A stretch of 64,000 nt of DNA from JAABPW01 sp037132275 (GTDB lineage Bacteria > Verrucomicrobiota > Kiritimatiellia > CAIKKV01 > CAITUY01). Shown in pieces: positions 43,231 to 51,883 of this stretch. The position numbers were made by a program, and so were the translations under genes. The stretch lies in assembly GCA_037132275.1 (NCBI GenBank), contig JBAXPK010000006.1, positions 1 through 64,000 of the forward strand, read 5' to 3'. Numbering within the stretch: the first letter of the stretch is position 1; every line of letters begins with the position of its first letter. Below the pieces are notes generated by a model. It was not told where the DNA came from. It ran no database searches and worked only from the letters and a program-made list of their open reading frames with translations.

Positions 43231-44178
43231 TTAAGTTGCCAGTTTTACTGCGCACAAAATGGCTTGGCGCATGCTGGTGGGATTGGCTTTTCCTGTCCAG
43301 GCGATGTCAAAGGCCGTGCCATGGTCGGGCGAGGTGCGGGTAATGGGCAGGCCGAGGGTGATGTTGACCCCGGTTTCAAAGGCGAGCATCTTAAAGGGGA
43401 TCAACCCTTGGTCATGGTACATGCAGATATAGGCTGTGGTGTTGGCTAGCCGGTCGGGCAGAAATGCGGTGTCGGGGGGGAGTGGTCCTTCAATGCTCAC
43501 GCCCTCCAGCAGGGCTTGAGCTACCGCAGGCTCGATCAAACGCGCTTCCTCGTCGCCAAATAGCCCGTGCTCGCCCGCGTGGGGGTTAAGGGCACAGACC
43601 ACCAGTCGCGGTTCACACTGGCGCAACCGCCTCATGGTATCGGCCGTAAGACGAATGGTATCCAAAATGCCGCTTACACTCAGTTTGCCGGGAACCGAAG
43701 CCAGGGATGTATGAGTCGTGACGAGGCTGGTTGTGATTTGTTCAGAACTGAGCATCATGCAGGTTCGTTTGGCGCCGGTCAGTTTGGCGAACATTTCCGT
43801 GTGCCCGGGGTAGGGCACCCCCGCCAGATGGAGCGCTTCCTTGTTGATGGGCGCCGTGACGATCGCCTTTACCTGACCGGCCATGGCTTCATGGATGGCG
43901 GCCGCGATACATCGGTAAGCCGCCGCGCCACAGGCCGCCGAGAGGTTGCCCGGCATGACAGAATCCATTTCCTCGCAGCGGATGTCCCGGAGCCCCTCGT
44001 TTTTCGGGAAGGGGAGCCCTGTGGCGGTGGCCACCTGCCGCAGAAGGCCTGTGTCGCCAAAGATCACCGGGGTGGAGCAGGCTGAAACGACCGGGTCTGC
44101 CAGCATGCGCAGGCACAGTTCCGGCCCCACGCCGGCCGGATCGCCCATTGTCAAAGCCACCACAGGTTTGGCATTCAT
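43231..44178 (-). CDS. pdxA: 4-hydroxythreonine-4-phosphate dehydrogenase
   Basis: A 315-residue enzyme of pyridoxal phosphate synthesis (oxidises 4-phosphohydroxy-L-threonine). LTMGDPAGVGPEL at the start, PGHTEMFAKLTG with a metal-binding His, NPHAGEHGLFGDEE and MYHDQGLIPFKML near the C-terminus are the signature segments. AGAGGG precedes the ATG. It is the first gene of a two-gene minus-strand operon with the flavoprotein and is divergent from the polysaccharide exporter. Confidence 0.95.
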   Translation of the reverse strand: MNAKPVVALTMGDPAGVGPELCLRMLADPVVSACSTPVIFGDTGLLRQVATATGLPFPKNEGLRDIRCEEMDSVMPGNLSAACGAAAYRCIAAAIHEAMAGQVKAIVTAPINKEALHLAGVPYPGHTEMFAKLTGAKRTCMMLSSEQITTSLVTTHTSLASVPGKLSVSGILDTIRLTADTMRRLRQCEPRLVVCALNPHAGEHGLFGDEEARLIEPAVAQALLEGVSIEGPLPPDTAFLPDRLANTTAYICMYHDQGLIPFKMLAFETGVNITLGLPITRTSPDHGTAFDIAWTGKANPTSMRQAILCAVKLAT

Positions 44179-44243
44179 ATCCCTCTTTATTGCGGCAGAT
44201 GTCCCTCAGAGTCAAGAACGAGTGTGCGCCAAAGGATTCGGGA

Positions 44244-44272
44244 TTGTTTTCGGGAGGGACTCCTCTTACACT
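44244..44272 (+). promoter_or_regulatory. putative promoter of the ABC exporter
   Basis: TTGTTT (44244-44249), a 17-bp spacer and TACACT (44267-44272). The expected start falls about 3 nt before the exporter ATG at 44282, which lacks a ribosome site, so the mRNA could be nearly leaderless. Confidence 0.3.
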
Positions 44273-44281
44273 CTGGCGACT

Positions 44282-45067
44282 ATGATTGGGTTGGTTAAAG
44301 ATATTGTGGCGCGCCGGGATCTTCTTGCCATGTTGGTGGCCCGGAACGTCAAGATTCGCTACAAGGAATCGGTTCTGGGGTTTCTTTGGACCCTGCTGGG
44401 TCCGGTGTTCCTGATTGCCATCTATGCCGTTTTCATGAAAATCATCATGAAGTTCCCCATGCCCATGACCGTGCTGGTATCGGGTATTTTTGTGTGGCAA
44501 TACCTCGCCATGTGTCTGGGCGACTCCTCCTTCGCCATCATCGGCAACGCCAATCTTGTCAAAAAGGCCTGTTTCCCAAGGATTTTGCTGCCCTTTTCCA
44601 TTGTGCTGGCGAATTTCGTCAATTTTGTCCTCTCCCTGCTGGTGATGCTGGTCTACCTGCTTTTCGTCGGTCCCCAGTTCCGGGAAATCGCGTGGCTACC
44701 GCTGGCCATGCTGGCCCATCTGGCGCTTTGCACGGGCGTCAGTCTGGCGCTCAGCGCTTTGAATGTTTTCTTTCGTGACGTCCAGCATTTGACCGGTATC
44801 TTCACGATGGCCTGGTTTTTCCTGACACCGGTAGTCTATGACGTCTCCATGATTTCCTCAATTACCAGCAAATATCCGATTCTTGGCCAGTTGTATTTCC
44901 TGAACCCGATGGCCGGCATCCTGTCGCTTTACCGGACCGCCCTGCTGGGCAGTCCGCTGCCTTCCCTCAACTCGTTGGCGATATCGGTGGGCGTGACGGT
45001 GGTGGTTTTTGTGGCGGGTATTCTGATTTTCCAGAAACTCCAACCCGGTTTTGCGGACGAATTGTGA
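44282..45067 (+). CDS. polysaccharide ABC exporter permease (Wzm-like)
   Basis: A 261-residue ABC-2 permease with six transmembrane segments. The N-terminal ARNVKIRYKESVLGFLWTLLGP is the usual amphipathic helix and first membrane segment of Wzm/TagG-type exporters; AIYAVFMKIIMKFP, NFVNFVLSLLVMLVYLLFV and FTMAWFFLTPVVYDVSM follow. I start at the ATG at 44282, although the frame is open far upstream through pdxA antisense. The ATPase starts 1 bp after its stop. The substrate would be an O-antigen or teichoic-like polysaccharide. Confidence 0.88.
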   Translation: MIGLVKDIVARRDLLAMLVARNVKIRYKESVLGFLWTLLGPVFLIAIYAVFMKIIMKFPMPMTVLVSGIFVWQYLAMCLGDSSFAIIGNANLVKKACFPRILLPFSIVLANFVNFVLSLLVMLVYLLFVGPQFREIAWLPLAMLAHLALCTGVSLALSALNVFFRDVQHLTGIFTMAWFFLTPVVYDVSMISSITSKYPILGQLYFLNPMAGILSLYRTALLGSPLPSLNSLAISVGVTVVVFVAGILIFQKLQPGFADEL

Positions 45068-45068
45068 C

Positions 45069-46253
45069 ATGAGCGACATTGCCATACAGGTTGAAGGGGT
45101 GGGTAAACGGTTCCGGTTACGGAGTTCGGGAGGCCGCACCTTGAAGTCCATGGTCATGGACATGATCCATGCGCCGGGGAGCGAGCGCGACCTGTGGGCC
45201 TTGAAGGATATTAATTTCACAGTCGAGCGGGGCTCCACCCTAGGTTTGATCGGCGCCAACGGGGCGGGAAAGAGTACGCTCCTGTCGGTGCTTGCCGGCA
45301 CCATGATGCCCACCGAGGGTGCGATCAAGACCACAGGCGTCATCTCATCGCTGCTCGAACTGGGCGCCGGGTTCCATCCCGACCTGACGGGGCGTGAAAA
45401 TGTTTTCCTGGCTGGTGCCATCATGGGGTTGACGCGGGCGCAAATGAATCGCCGGCTGGATGCCATTCTTGAGTTTGCCGATATTGGCAAGTTCATTGAC
45501 CAGCCGGTTAAACACTATTCATCGGGCATGTATGTCCGGCTGGGCTTTGCCGTGGCGGTCGAGGTGGATCCTGACATCCTGTTGGTGGATGAGGTTCTGG
45601 CCGTGGGAGATGCCTCATTTCAGCGCAAGTGTCTCCGCCGGATGTCGGAATTTCGTGAGCAGAAAAAGACCATGCTGATCATCTCGCACGATCTGGGCAC
45701 TATCCAATCGGTGAGTGATCAGATTCTATTCTTGGATCATGGCCGGGTATTGGGCCATGGTGACCCAGGCAAGGTGGTGGGCCAGTATGAGACGTTTTGG
45801 CGGAATCAGGCCAGCTCCGAGCGGAGTCGGGAATGGGGCACGCGCGAGGTGATTCTGACGGGCGCCGAGTTTTCGGATGAGGCGGGTCATGCCTCCACTA
45901 AATTCTCATGGGGGCAGCCGTTGACCGTGCGCCTGGGTTACGAGGTGAAGACGCCGGTGGGACGCTCGGTTTTCGGCTTTGGGATCAGTGATGAGGCTGG
46001 ACGCCTCGTTCATGGGAGCAATACGGAGATTGCGGCCGTGACGATTCCGGGGCTGTCGGGCTCGGGGCATGTCGTCTTGAAGATCCCGAGCTTGAATCTG
46101 GCTCGCGGCACCTATTTCTTCTCATTCTCGGTTCATTCGGCAGACCATAAAGTGAATTATCACCGGATGGACAACGCCTTCGCGATTGGCGTGGAGTCGG
46201 ATAAGAACTTTGAAGGCATCTGCTTCATGCCCAGCGAGTGGAGGGTTGGGTGA
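45069..46253 (+). CDS. polysaccharide ABC exporter ATPase (Wzt-like)
   Basis: A 394-residue ATPase. Walker A GANGAGKS (about 60-67), signature YSSGMYVRLGFA, Walker B ILLVDEVLAVGD are all intact. The C-terminal part (about 250-394) is a beta-sandwich Wzt-C domain, which in Wzt-type exporters recognises the modified, non-reducing end of the chain. It follows the permease after 1 bp. No glycosyltransferase is adjacent, unlike most O-antigen loci; the sugar synthesis genes must lie elsewhere, apart from gmd. Confidence 0.9.
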   Translation: MSDIAIQVEGVGKRFRLRSSGGRTLKSMVMDMIHAPGSERDLWALKDINFTVERGSTLGLIGANGAGKSTLLSVLAGTMMPTEGAIKTTGVISSLLELGAGFHPDLTGRENVFLAGAIMGLTRAQMNRRLDAILEFADIGKFIDQPVKHYSSGMYVRLGFAVAVEVDPDILLVDEVLAVGDASFQRKCLRRMSEFREQKKTMLIISHDLGTIQSVSDQILFLDHGRVLGHGDPGKVVGQYETFWRNQASSERSREWGTREVILTGAEFSDEAGHASTKFSWGQPLTVRLGYEVKTPVGRSVFGFGISDEAGRLVHGSNTEIAAVTIPGLSGSGHVVLKIPSLNLARGTYFFSFSVHSADHKVNYHRMDNAFAIGVESDKNFEGICFMPSEWRVG

Positions 46254-47104
46254 ACACACTTGTTGATAATCCGGTTGTGCAGGACCTGATCCGGCGGGCT
46301 TTGGCTGAGGATATTGGCGGTGGCGATGTCACCACGTTGTCCGTGGTGCCTGAAACCAGTCGGGGGAAGGCGTTGATTCTCTCCCGGGGGAACTATGTGG
46401 TATCCGGGGGCGATGTCGCGGCGGCGGTATTTTCAAGCGTGGATCCGAGCCTCCGCTGTAAATGCGTGGTGGCGGATGGGACGGTCGCCACGATGGACCA
46501 GGTGTTGATGACGATAGAGGGCCCCATTCGTGGTATTCTGACCGGTGAGCGGACGGCCCTCAACTTTATGCAGAGGATGACGGGTATTGCCACCCGCACC
46601 CGGCAATTTGTGGATAAGGTAAAGCCATTTGGGACGAAAATCCTCGATACCCGGAAGACGACGCCCACGTTGCGCATTCTGGAAAAATATGCCGTGACCT
46701 GCGGCGGGGGAACCAACCACCGGATGGGGTTGTATGACATGGTCCTCATCAAGGATAACCACCGCCGGTTATGGCAGGCGGCCGGGATCAGCAACCTCCA
46801 TGAAGCTGTTGTCGCGGCGCGGGCCCGGTTTCCCGGCATTCCCGTCGAGGTGGAAGTGGAGTCCGAGGATGAGTTGCGTGATGCCTTACGGGCGAAGCCG
46901 GAGTGGATCATGCTCGACAACATGGAGCCCGGCCGGATGAAGGCCTGCGTTGAGATTTGCGCGAAGCGATGTCAATTGGAGGCGTCCGGCGGTGTAACAC
47001 TGGCCACGGTTGAGGTCATCGCCGCAACGGGGGTGGATGCGATTTCAATTGGTGGTTTAACCCATTCATCGCCGGCGGCGGATCTTTCGTTGGAGTTGGA
47101 ATAA
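46250..47104 (+). CDS. nadC: nicotinate-nucleotide pyrophosphorylase
   Basis: A 284-residue quinolinate phosphoribosyltransferase that makes nicotinate mononucleotide for NAD. Signature segments: LAEDIGGGDVTT, NFMQRMTGIATRT, DTRKTTPTLRILEKYAVTCGGG, RMGLYDMVLIKDNH, and EASGGVTLATV. The start is the GTG at 46250, preceded by GGAGGG and overlapping the exporter stop. It is followed directly by coaX and ruvX, a cofactor-rich cluster. Confidence 0.95.
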   Translation: MNTLVDNPVVQDLIRRALAEDIGGGDVTTLSVVPETSRGKALILSRGNYVVSGGDVAAAVFSSVDPSLRCKCVVADGTVATMDQVLMTIEGPIRGILTGERTALNFMQRMTGIATRTRQFVDKVKPFGTKILDTRKTTPTLRILEKYAVTCGGGTNHRMGLYDMVLIKDNHRRLWQAAGISNLHEAVVAARARFPGIPVEVEVESEDELRDALRAKPEWIMLDNMEPGRMKACVEICAKRCQLEASGGVTLATVEVIAATGVDAISIGGLTHSSPAADLSLELE

Positions 47105-47863
47105 ATGGACATCTTTTTTGTCGTCGATATCGGTAACACGAGCACCCACATCGGTCTCGCCCATGGACGGCGGATTGTGCGGCAGGGACGGATGCCGACC
47201 CGCGAGGGGCGTGAAGAACGCAAGATCATGGCCCTTCTACGCAAGGTGGCGGCTGGGCGGCCGGTAAAAGATGCGGTGTTCTGTTCGGTGGTGCCGGGAC
47301 TCAATCCCCTCTGGGGACAAGTGCTTCAAAAGCTTTGCGGCAAGGCGCCTCTGGTGGTCGGGCACCGGATCAACCTGAACATCAAGGTGGATTATCCCCA
47401 GCCTGAGACGATCGGCGCTGATCGCCTGGCGGACGCCGCCGCCGCCTGGGAACGATATGGAAACGCCGTGATTGTGGCTGATTTCGGAACGGCCCTGACC
47501 TTCGATGTGATTACCGGCGACGGGCGGTACGTGGGTGGCGTCATTGCCCCCGGCCTGCCTCTGATGACCGATTACCTAGCCGAGCGTACGGCTTTATTGC
47601 CTCAGATCGAACTGGGTGGACGTTTTAAGAATATCGGAAGGAGCACGAACGAGGCCATGCAGATTGGCGTCATCGTCGGCTATCGCGGCATGGTTCGTGA
47701 ACTTCTTGGCCACATCAAGGCCGGAATGAAAGAGCGGCGCATTCGATTTTGCGCTACCGGCGGCTATGCTGGCATGGCCCTGAAGGGGCTTGATACTCCG
47801 GTTGATATTTTGCCTGAACTGACGCTGGACGGGTTGGTGCTGATCCGGGAATTGAATCGCTAA
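47105..47863 (+). CDS. coaX: type III pantothenate kinase
   Basis: A 252-residue ASKHA-fold kinase that phosphorylates pantothenate in CoA synthesis. DIGNTST (8-14) and GADRLADAAAAW are the phosphate and substrate loops, and DFGTALTFDVI is the second ATP-binding loop. The ATG follows the nadC stop directly. Type III enzymes are not inhibited by CoA. Confidence 0.95.
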   Translation: MDIFFVVDIGNTSTHIGLAHGRRIVRQGRMPTREGREERKIMALLRKVAAGRPVKDAVFCSVVPGLNPLWGQVLQKLCGKAPLVVGHRINLNIKVDYPQPETIGADRLADAAAAWERYGNAVIVADFGTALTFDVITGDGRYVGGVIAPGLPLMTDYLAERTALLPQIELGGRFKNIGRSTNEAMQIGVIVGYRGMVRELLGHIKAGMKERRIRFCATGGYAGMALKGLDTPVDILPELTLDGLVLIRELNR

Positions 47864-47865
47864 AC

Positions 47866-48333
47866 ATGGGACGCATCCTTGGCATAGATTACGGAACGAA
47901 GCGGGTCGGCGTTGCCATCAGCGATCCCATGGCTATGCTTTCAACACCGCTTTCTGTTGAAACGGTTCGCTCCGTGGAGGAGGCAGTCACCGTGGTGTGT
48001 CGTATTGCCCGGGAACGGGCCGTGGAAAAAATTGTCGTTGGGATTCCGATCAATATGAATGGCACCAGCGGGCCGATGGCGTTGGAGGCGGGCAAGTTTG
48101 TGGAATTGTTGCGGATCGCCAGCGGGTTGCCGGTTGACACCACGGATGAACGCTTGAGCACCAGTCTGGTGGAACGGATGCTGGTGGCTGCCGACGTGTC
48201 ACGCGGACGTCGCAAGGAAGTCCGCGACAAACTTGCCGCACAAGTCATCTTGCAGGGGTATCTGGATACCAAAGCGGAGGTGAATTTTCGCGCCAGTGAC
48301 CCCGATGATGAAGATCCTTACCCTGCGGGTTAA
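47866..48333 (+). CDS. ruvX: Holliday-junction-resolvase-like protein RuvX/YqgF
   Basis: A 155-residue RNase-H-fold nuclease involved in 16S rRNA processing in several bacteria. GIDYGTKRVGVAISDP with Asp8 at the start, VVGIPINMNGTSGP and DERLSTSLVERML hold the catalytic acidic residues. It starts 2 bp after coaX. The last 26 bp carry the start of a cut-off acylphosphatase. Confidence 0.92.
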   Translation: MGRILGIDYGTKRVGVAISDPMAMLSTPLSVETVRSVEEAVTVVCRIARERAVEKIVVGIPINMNGTSGPMALEAGKFVELLRIASGLPVDTTDERLSTSLVERMLVAADVSRGRRKEVRDKLAAQVILQGYLDTKAEVNFRASDPDDEDPYPAG

Positions 48334-48406
48334 GGGATTTATTCAGGGCGTGGGTTTCACGCCGGTGCATTCCAACGACAGATCCCTGGCGCGAACCGTT
48401 CCCTGA
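48308..48406 (+). pseudogene. truncated acylphosphatase/HypF-like N-terminus
   Basis: An ATG at 48308 inside the 3' end of ruvX opens a frame that reads MKILTLRVKGFIQGVGF, the conserved start of acylphosphatases (consensus V.G.VQGVGF). After residue 17 it reads on for 15 unrelated residues and stops at 48404-48406. The remainder is overlaid on the 3' end of the convergent metallophosphoesterase gene, so a downstream acylphosphatase seems to have been cut when the minus-strand genes arrived. A full-length acylphosphatase should be about 90 residues. Confidence 0.5.
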
Positions 48407-49827
48407 AATGTGCCCCTGATCTGAAGTTGTATCGTTTTAGCGCCGGGCGGTACGCGAAAAGCCTGGCGTATTTTCATCCACCCATCCGCCCGTGCCAGAA
48501 ACGGCTCCTTGATGTAAAAATTGAGGTTGGTTTCATAGCCTTTGAGGCCTTGCCTGACAAGTGTGATAGCCATGACGATGCTTCCCGCGAAGGGGTCGCT
48601 CTTGTTAAACAATCCACCCATGCTCCAGCCTTGACCCGGACTGACTTGAATCACAGGCGAGGAAAGAGTTATTCCCGCGTCGTTATTTTTCGACTCGAGT
48701 TGAAGGCAAAGACCTTCGTTCTTCAGCGCTATGACGGAGGTGGCTTGGTGGCGCGAATCGTCGAGTTGAATCTGCCACCCTGGAATTTCGTCTCCATGAT
48801 AAACTAGTTTATCAGGCATAACGAGCAGGTTGGATTTTGTTGGCCTGATGGTTGAGTCGATGGGGGGTGGGACGCATCCGATGACGGTGCGATTGTCCCC
48901 TTGTTCCTGCCGGGGCCGAAGCGAGATCAGTAGGGTCGCCACGATGATCGAAAGAGATAACAAAAAAAGCATCTTCCACTGTCGGAGGGATCGCCTCATG
49001 GTTGTGACATCCTGTACAGCCACGGCATTTTGGACTGTTTTTTCAGCGGTGGTGGGCGGGGTGAAGTCCAGCAAGTCCCGAATGGGGATGACTTTGGCCA
49101 GGGGATCGTCGTTCAAAAAGTGGCACTGGGCGGGATCCAAGCCGGCGCGGATCACGGTAGTTCGATAACTGTTAAGGTCAAAGGGAACCCGCCGCCAAAA
49201 AACAGCCCTGGCTTGGGTATCGTAAATCGAGTAACTGGCGCGAGGATCTCCATCGCGCGGGCAGCCCACCGAGCCGACATTGACAAAGTAGCGCTTGCCG
49301 GGTTCGATCTCGAAATCCTGAACCTCCGCCTGTCGGGGCACGCCGCTTGGTCCGATCAGGTAGAAGGCCGGCTCATGAGTATGGCCAACCAGAAGGAGGG
49401 GCGCGTCCACTGCCTGCCAGGATGGCAGGGCGTCTTCCGGATTGAGGACATAGTCAAAATTGGCCGGTCGTGAGAATTCGCCATGAGCGCAACGGAATCC
49501 GTTGCCGACCAGTGTCAGCGGAAAGGATGAGAGAAAAGTGGAGGCTTTTCGGTTAAGTCTGGCGGCTGTCCATCGGATCATCTCTCGGGCATGGGGATTG
49601 AACGAGGAGTCGTCCATCCGTCCACTGATCGCTGCGTCGTGGTTGCCGAGCACAAAGGCATCCACATGAGCGTGGACTTCATTCAGCACGGCGGCAGGCG
49701 AGGGACCATAGCCGATCACATCGCCGAGGCACAGTATATAGTCCACATGGTTACTACGGATATCGATGTGTACGGCCCGCCAGGCCTGGAGGTTGGCGTG
49801 GATGTCCGAGATAAAGGCATAGCGCAT
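48343..49827 (-). CDS. membrane-anchored calcineurin-like metallophosphoesterase, copy 1
   Basis: A 494-residue protein: an N-terminal YfcE/MJ0936-type phosphodiesterase domain (about 1-250) with D8-H10 (SDIHAN), GDVIGYGP (35-42), GNHD (61-64) and GHTHEP; then a 30-residue linker, one transmembrane helix (about 285-303, MLFLLSLSIIVATLLISL), and an extracytoplasmic C-terminal beta-rich domain of ~180 residues. The catalytic domain has no signal peptide, so it is cytoplasmic and the tail lies across the membrane. It is a tandem paralogue of the gene at 49887. The substrate is unknown. Confidence 0.85.
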   Translation of the reverse strand: MRYAFISDIHANLQAWRAVHIDIRSNHVDYILCLGDVIGYGPSPAAVLNEVHAHVDAFVLGNHDAAISGRMDDSSFNPHAREMIRWTAARLNRKASTFLSSFPLTLVGNGFRCAHGEFSRPANFDYVLNPEDALPSWQAVDAPLLLVGHTHEPAFYLIGPSGVPRQAEVQDFEIEPGKRYFVNVGSVGCPRDGDPRASYSIYDTQARAVFWRRVPFDLNSYRTTVIRAGLDPAQCHFLNDDPLAKVIPIRDLLDFTPPTTAEKTVQNAVAVQDVTTMRRSLRQWKMLFLLSLSIIVATLLISLRPRQEQGDNRTVIGCVPPPIDSTIRPTKSNLLVMPDKLVYHGDEIPGWQIQLDDSRHQATSVIALKNEGLCLQLESKNNDAGITLSSPVIQVSPGQGWSMGGLFNKSDPFAGSIVMAITLVRQGLKGYETNLNFYIKEPFLARADGWMKIRQAFRVPPGAKTIQLQIRGTFQGTVRARDLSLECTGVKPTP

Positions 49828-49886
49828 TACTAATGACTAACATAGACTAGTTAATCAGTGCAATTAAAGAATCAGTGACGGGGGAA

Positions 49887-51416
49887 CTATTTAACTTTTT
49901 GAGTCCACTTGTCGTCTGATGCGGCAGGGGTTCCCGTGGAGGTTGGGGTTACGGGCGTGGTGCCCGCAGTCGGAGGGAGGTTTAGCTGCAAATGCCGCAC
50001 CAGAATGTTTCCCTCAAACTTACCGCGAACTTGTGCCCGGATCATGGTGCCACCTTCAGGGATGATGATTTTTTCCTGAATTTTGGAAAGCCCTGTTTCC
50101 AGCGGGGCGCCGGGTTCGCGGATAAAGAAGTTGGAGACGATCTGGTGTTTTGTGTCCTGAAGGATTATCTCCAGGGCCACGGCGCCGGAAAAATCGCTTT
50201 TCTTCTGAAACGAGGCGTCCACGCGCCAGGTTTGGCGGGGTTGAACGGCGATCCAACTGGATGAGAGCAAGATTTCCTTGTTTTTGTTTTTAGAAACCAG
50301 ATAGGGGAAAGGTTGCTTAAACGGGTCGAGATTGACTCCCACCCGCTGACGGTATTTATCCTCGAGATGAATATCCCACCCGGCAATCGGTTGTCCTGGG
50401 TCCAGAACCTGGTCGGGAACTGTCAGGACGTTGCGCTCTGAGGCTGGAAGTGGCAGGGCGCTAGCGGCATTGATGTCGGTGGCGTGGGGAATTGTTCGCC
50501 AGATGATGGCCCCGGCCAGGAGGACTGCGATCAGGACAATCGAAATCAGGTTGTAAGGCATCTTTTTTTTGCGTGGAGGGACGCTCTTGAGGTCCTGAAC
50601 CGCGACGACATCGTGAGCGGCCTTGTCGGGTGATTTGGGCGGGGTAAAAACGATCCGACGCTTGGCGGGGGCCTCTCCGACCTTCGCTGTGGGTTCATCG
50701 GGCAGGTAGTAACTCGGATCCAGGGTGAGACCGGTTGCCTTTAAGGCTTTCCGGTATGCCTCAACATCAAACATGACACGGCGCCAGTAGATGGAACGAG
50801 TCTCGGTGTCATAGATGCAATAACTGGCACGGTGATCCTTGCCACGGGGTTGTCCGACGGACCCGACGTTGACGAAGTATCGTTTGCCCGCGTCCACGGT
50901 AAAATCCTGGGGCTCAACCACCCGTGGAATGCCGCTGTTGCCAAGCACGAAAATGGCCCTTTCATGGGTATGGCCGACAATCAGCAGATCCGAGTCGGTT
51001 GCCTTCCAGGACGGCAGGGCCTCGGCGGCTTCCAGTACATAATCAAAACTGGCCGGTTCAGAAAACTCACTATGGGAACACCGGAAACCGTCACCGATCA
51101 AGGTCAGGGGGAACGTTCTGATAAATTTCAGATCGTCTTCATTCAACTGTTTTCGAGTCCAGGCGAGGAGCCGCCGGGCGTCATCATTAAACAGGGAGTC
51201 ATCCAGTTTTCCGCAGAGGGCGGCGTCATGGTTGCCGAGAACGAATGCGTCCACCTTATTTTTGAGTGACCAGAGCAATTCGGCGGGATTCGGCCCGTAA
51301 CCAATCACATCACCCAAGCAGATGATTCGATCCACCGAGTTTTTTTGAATGTCTTCGTATACCATCTTCCATGCCTGAATATTGGCATGGATATCGGAAA
51401 CTAATGCGTAACGCAT
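49887..51416 (-). CDS. membrane-anchored calcineurin-like metallophosphoesterase, copy 2
   Basis: A 509-residue protein with the same architecture as its neighbour: phosphodiesterase domain with SDIHAN, GDVIGYGPNP and GNHD at matching positions, one membrane helix (NLISIVLIAVLLAGAIIW, about 287-305) and a C-terminal extracytoplasmic domain. Similarity covers the whole length, so the pair arose by tandem duplication followed by divergence. A near-consensus promoter lies 50 bp upstream (51465-51493). The two are separated by 59 bp, so they may form an operon. Confidence 0.85.
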   Translation of the reverse strand: MRYALVSDIHANIQAWKMVYEDIQKNSVDRIICLGDVIGYGPNPAELLWSLKNKVDAFVLGNHDAALCGKLDDSLFNDDARRLLAWTRKQLNEDDLKFIRTFPLTLIGDGFRCSHSEFSEPASFDYVLEAAEALPSWKATDSDLLIVGHTHERAIFVLGNSGIPRVVEPQDFTVDAGKRYFVNVGSVGQPRGKDHRASYCIYDTETRSIYWRRVMFDVEAYRKALKATGLTLDPSYYLPDEPTAKVGEAPAKRRIVFTPPKSPDKAAHDVVAVQDLKSVPPRKKKMPYNLISIVLIAVLLAGAIIWRTIPHATDINAASALPLPASERNVLTVPDQVLDPGQPIAGWDIHLEDKYRQRVGVNLDPFKQPFPYLVSKNKNKEILLSSSWIAVQPRQTWRVDASFQKKSDFSGAVALEIILQDTKHQIVSNFFIREPGAPLETGLSKIQEKIIIPEGGTMIRAQVRGKFEGNILVRHLQLNLPPTAGTTPVTPTSTGTPAASDDKWTQKVK

Positions 51417-51464
51417 AGACCCCGCCCCGCTATTTGTGTGTTATCGGTCACTAATTGCTGCCCC

Positions 51465-51493
51465 TTTATAGGGCACAAGGATTGCCCTGTCAA
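51465..51493 (-). promoter_or_regulatory. near-consensus sigma-70 promoter of the phosphoesterase pair
   Basis: On the minus strand TTGACA (51488-51493), a 17-bp spacer, TATAAA (51465-51470). The -35 box overlaps the ridA stop codon at 51490-51492. Expected start of transcription is near 51458, giving a ~40-nt leader. Confidence 0.7.
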
Positions 51494-51873
51494 ACTGCGG
51501 CAATGGCCTCGATTTCCACGGCGACATCTTTCGGGAGACGCGCCACTTGCACCGTGGAGCGTGCCGGGGCGGCATCCGCCCGGAAATACTCCGCATAGAC
51601 GGCATTCATTTTTGGGAAATCATTCATATCCCTTAGAAAAACCGTGGTTTTGATGACTTGGTCGAGCGAGGTTCCCGCCGCTTCCAGCAGAGCCTGGAGA
51701 TTGGCGAGAACCTGCCGGGTCTGGTCTTCGACGCTCCCGTTGTTTACGGCACCGGTCTTGGGATCAATGGGGATCTGTCCTGCCGTAAAAATCAGGTTTC
51801 CAGTACGTACCGCTTGGTGGTAGGGCCCCACGGGGGTGGGGGCCTTGTCGGTTGTGATAATTTGTTTTTTCAT
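51490..51873 (-). CDS. ridA: RidA family 2-iminobutanoate/2-iminopropanoate deaminase
   Basis: A 127-residue YjgF/RidA protein that hydrolyses reactive enamine/imine intermediates. Signature: GPYHQAVRTGNLIFTAGQIP, RQVLANLQALLEAAG, and ARSTVQVARLPKDVAVEIEAIA with the catalytic Arg in ARST. I start at the ATG at 51873; the frame is open upstream to 51930. It lies 10 bp after the TPR gene stop, so they may be co-transcribed. RidA is usually a metabolite-repair gene. Confidence 0.93.
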   Translation of the reverse strand: MKKQIITTDKAPTPVGPYHQAVRTGNLIFTAGQIPIDPKTGAVNNGSVEDQTRQVLANLQALLEAAGTSLDQVIKTTVFLRDMNDFPKMNAVYAEYFRADAAPARSTVQVARLPKDVAVEIEAIAAV

Positions 51874-51883
51874 AGTCTGTTTT

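Noticed and set aside
44186..44215. Promoter for pdxA (TTGACT, 18-bp spacer, AATAAA on the minus strand)
   Set aside because: Transcription would start at the ATG, leaving out the good ribosome site AGAGGG, so the match is probably chance.
43946..44281. Upstream extension of the ABC permease
   Set aside because: It runs antisense through pdxA and carries no permease homology before residue 112.
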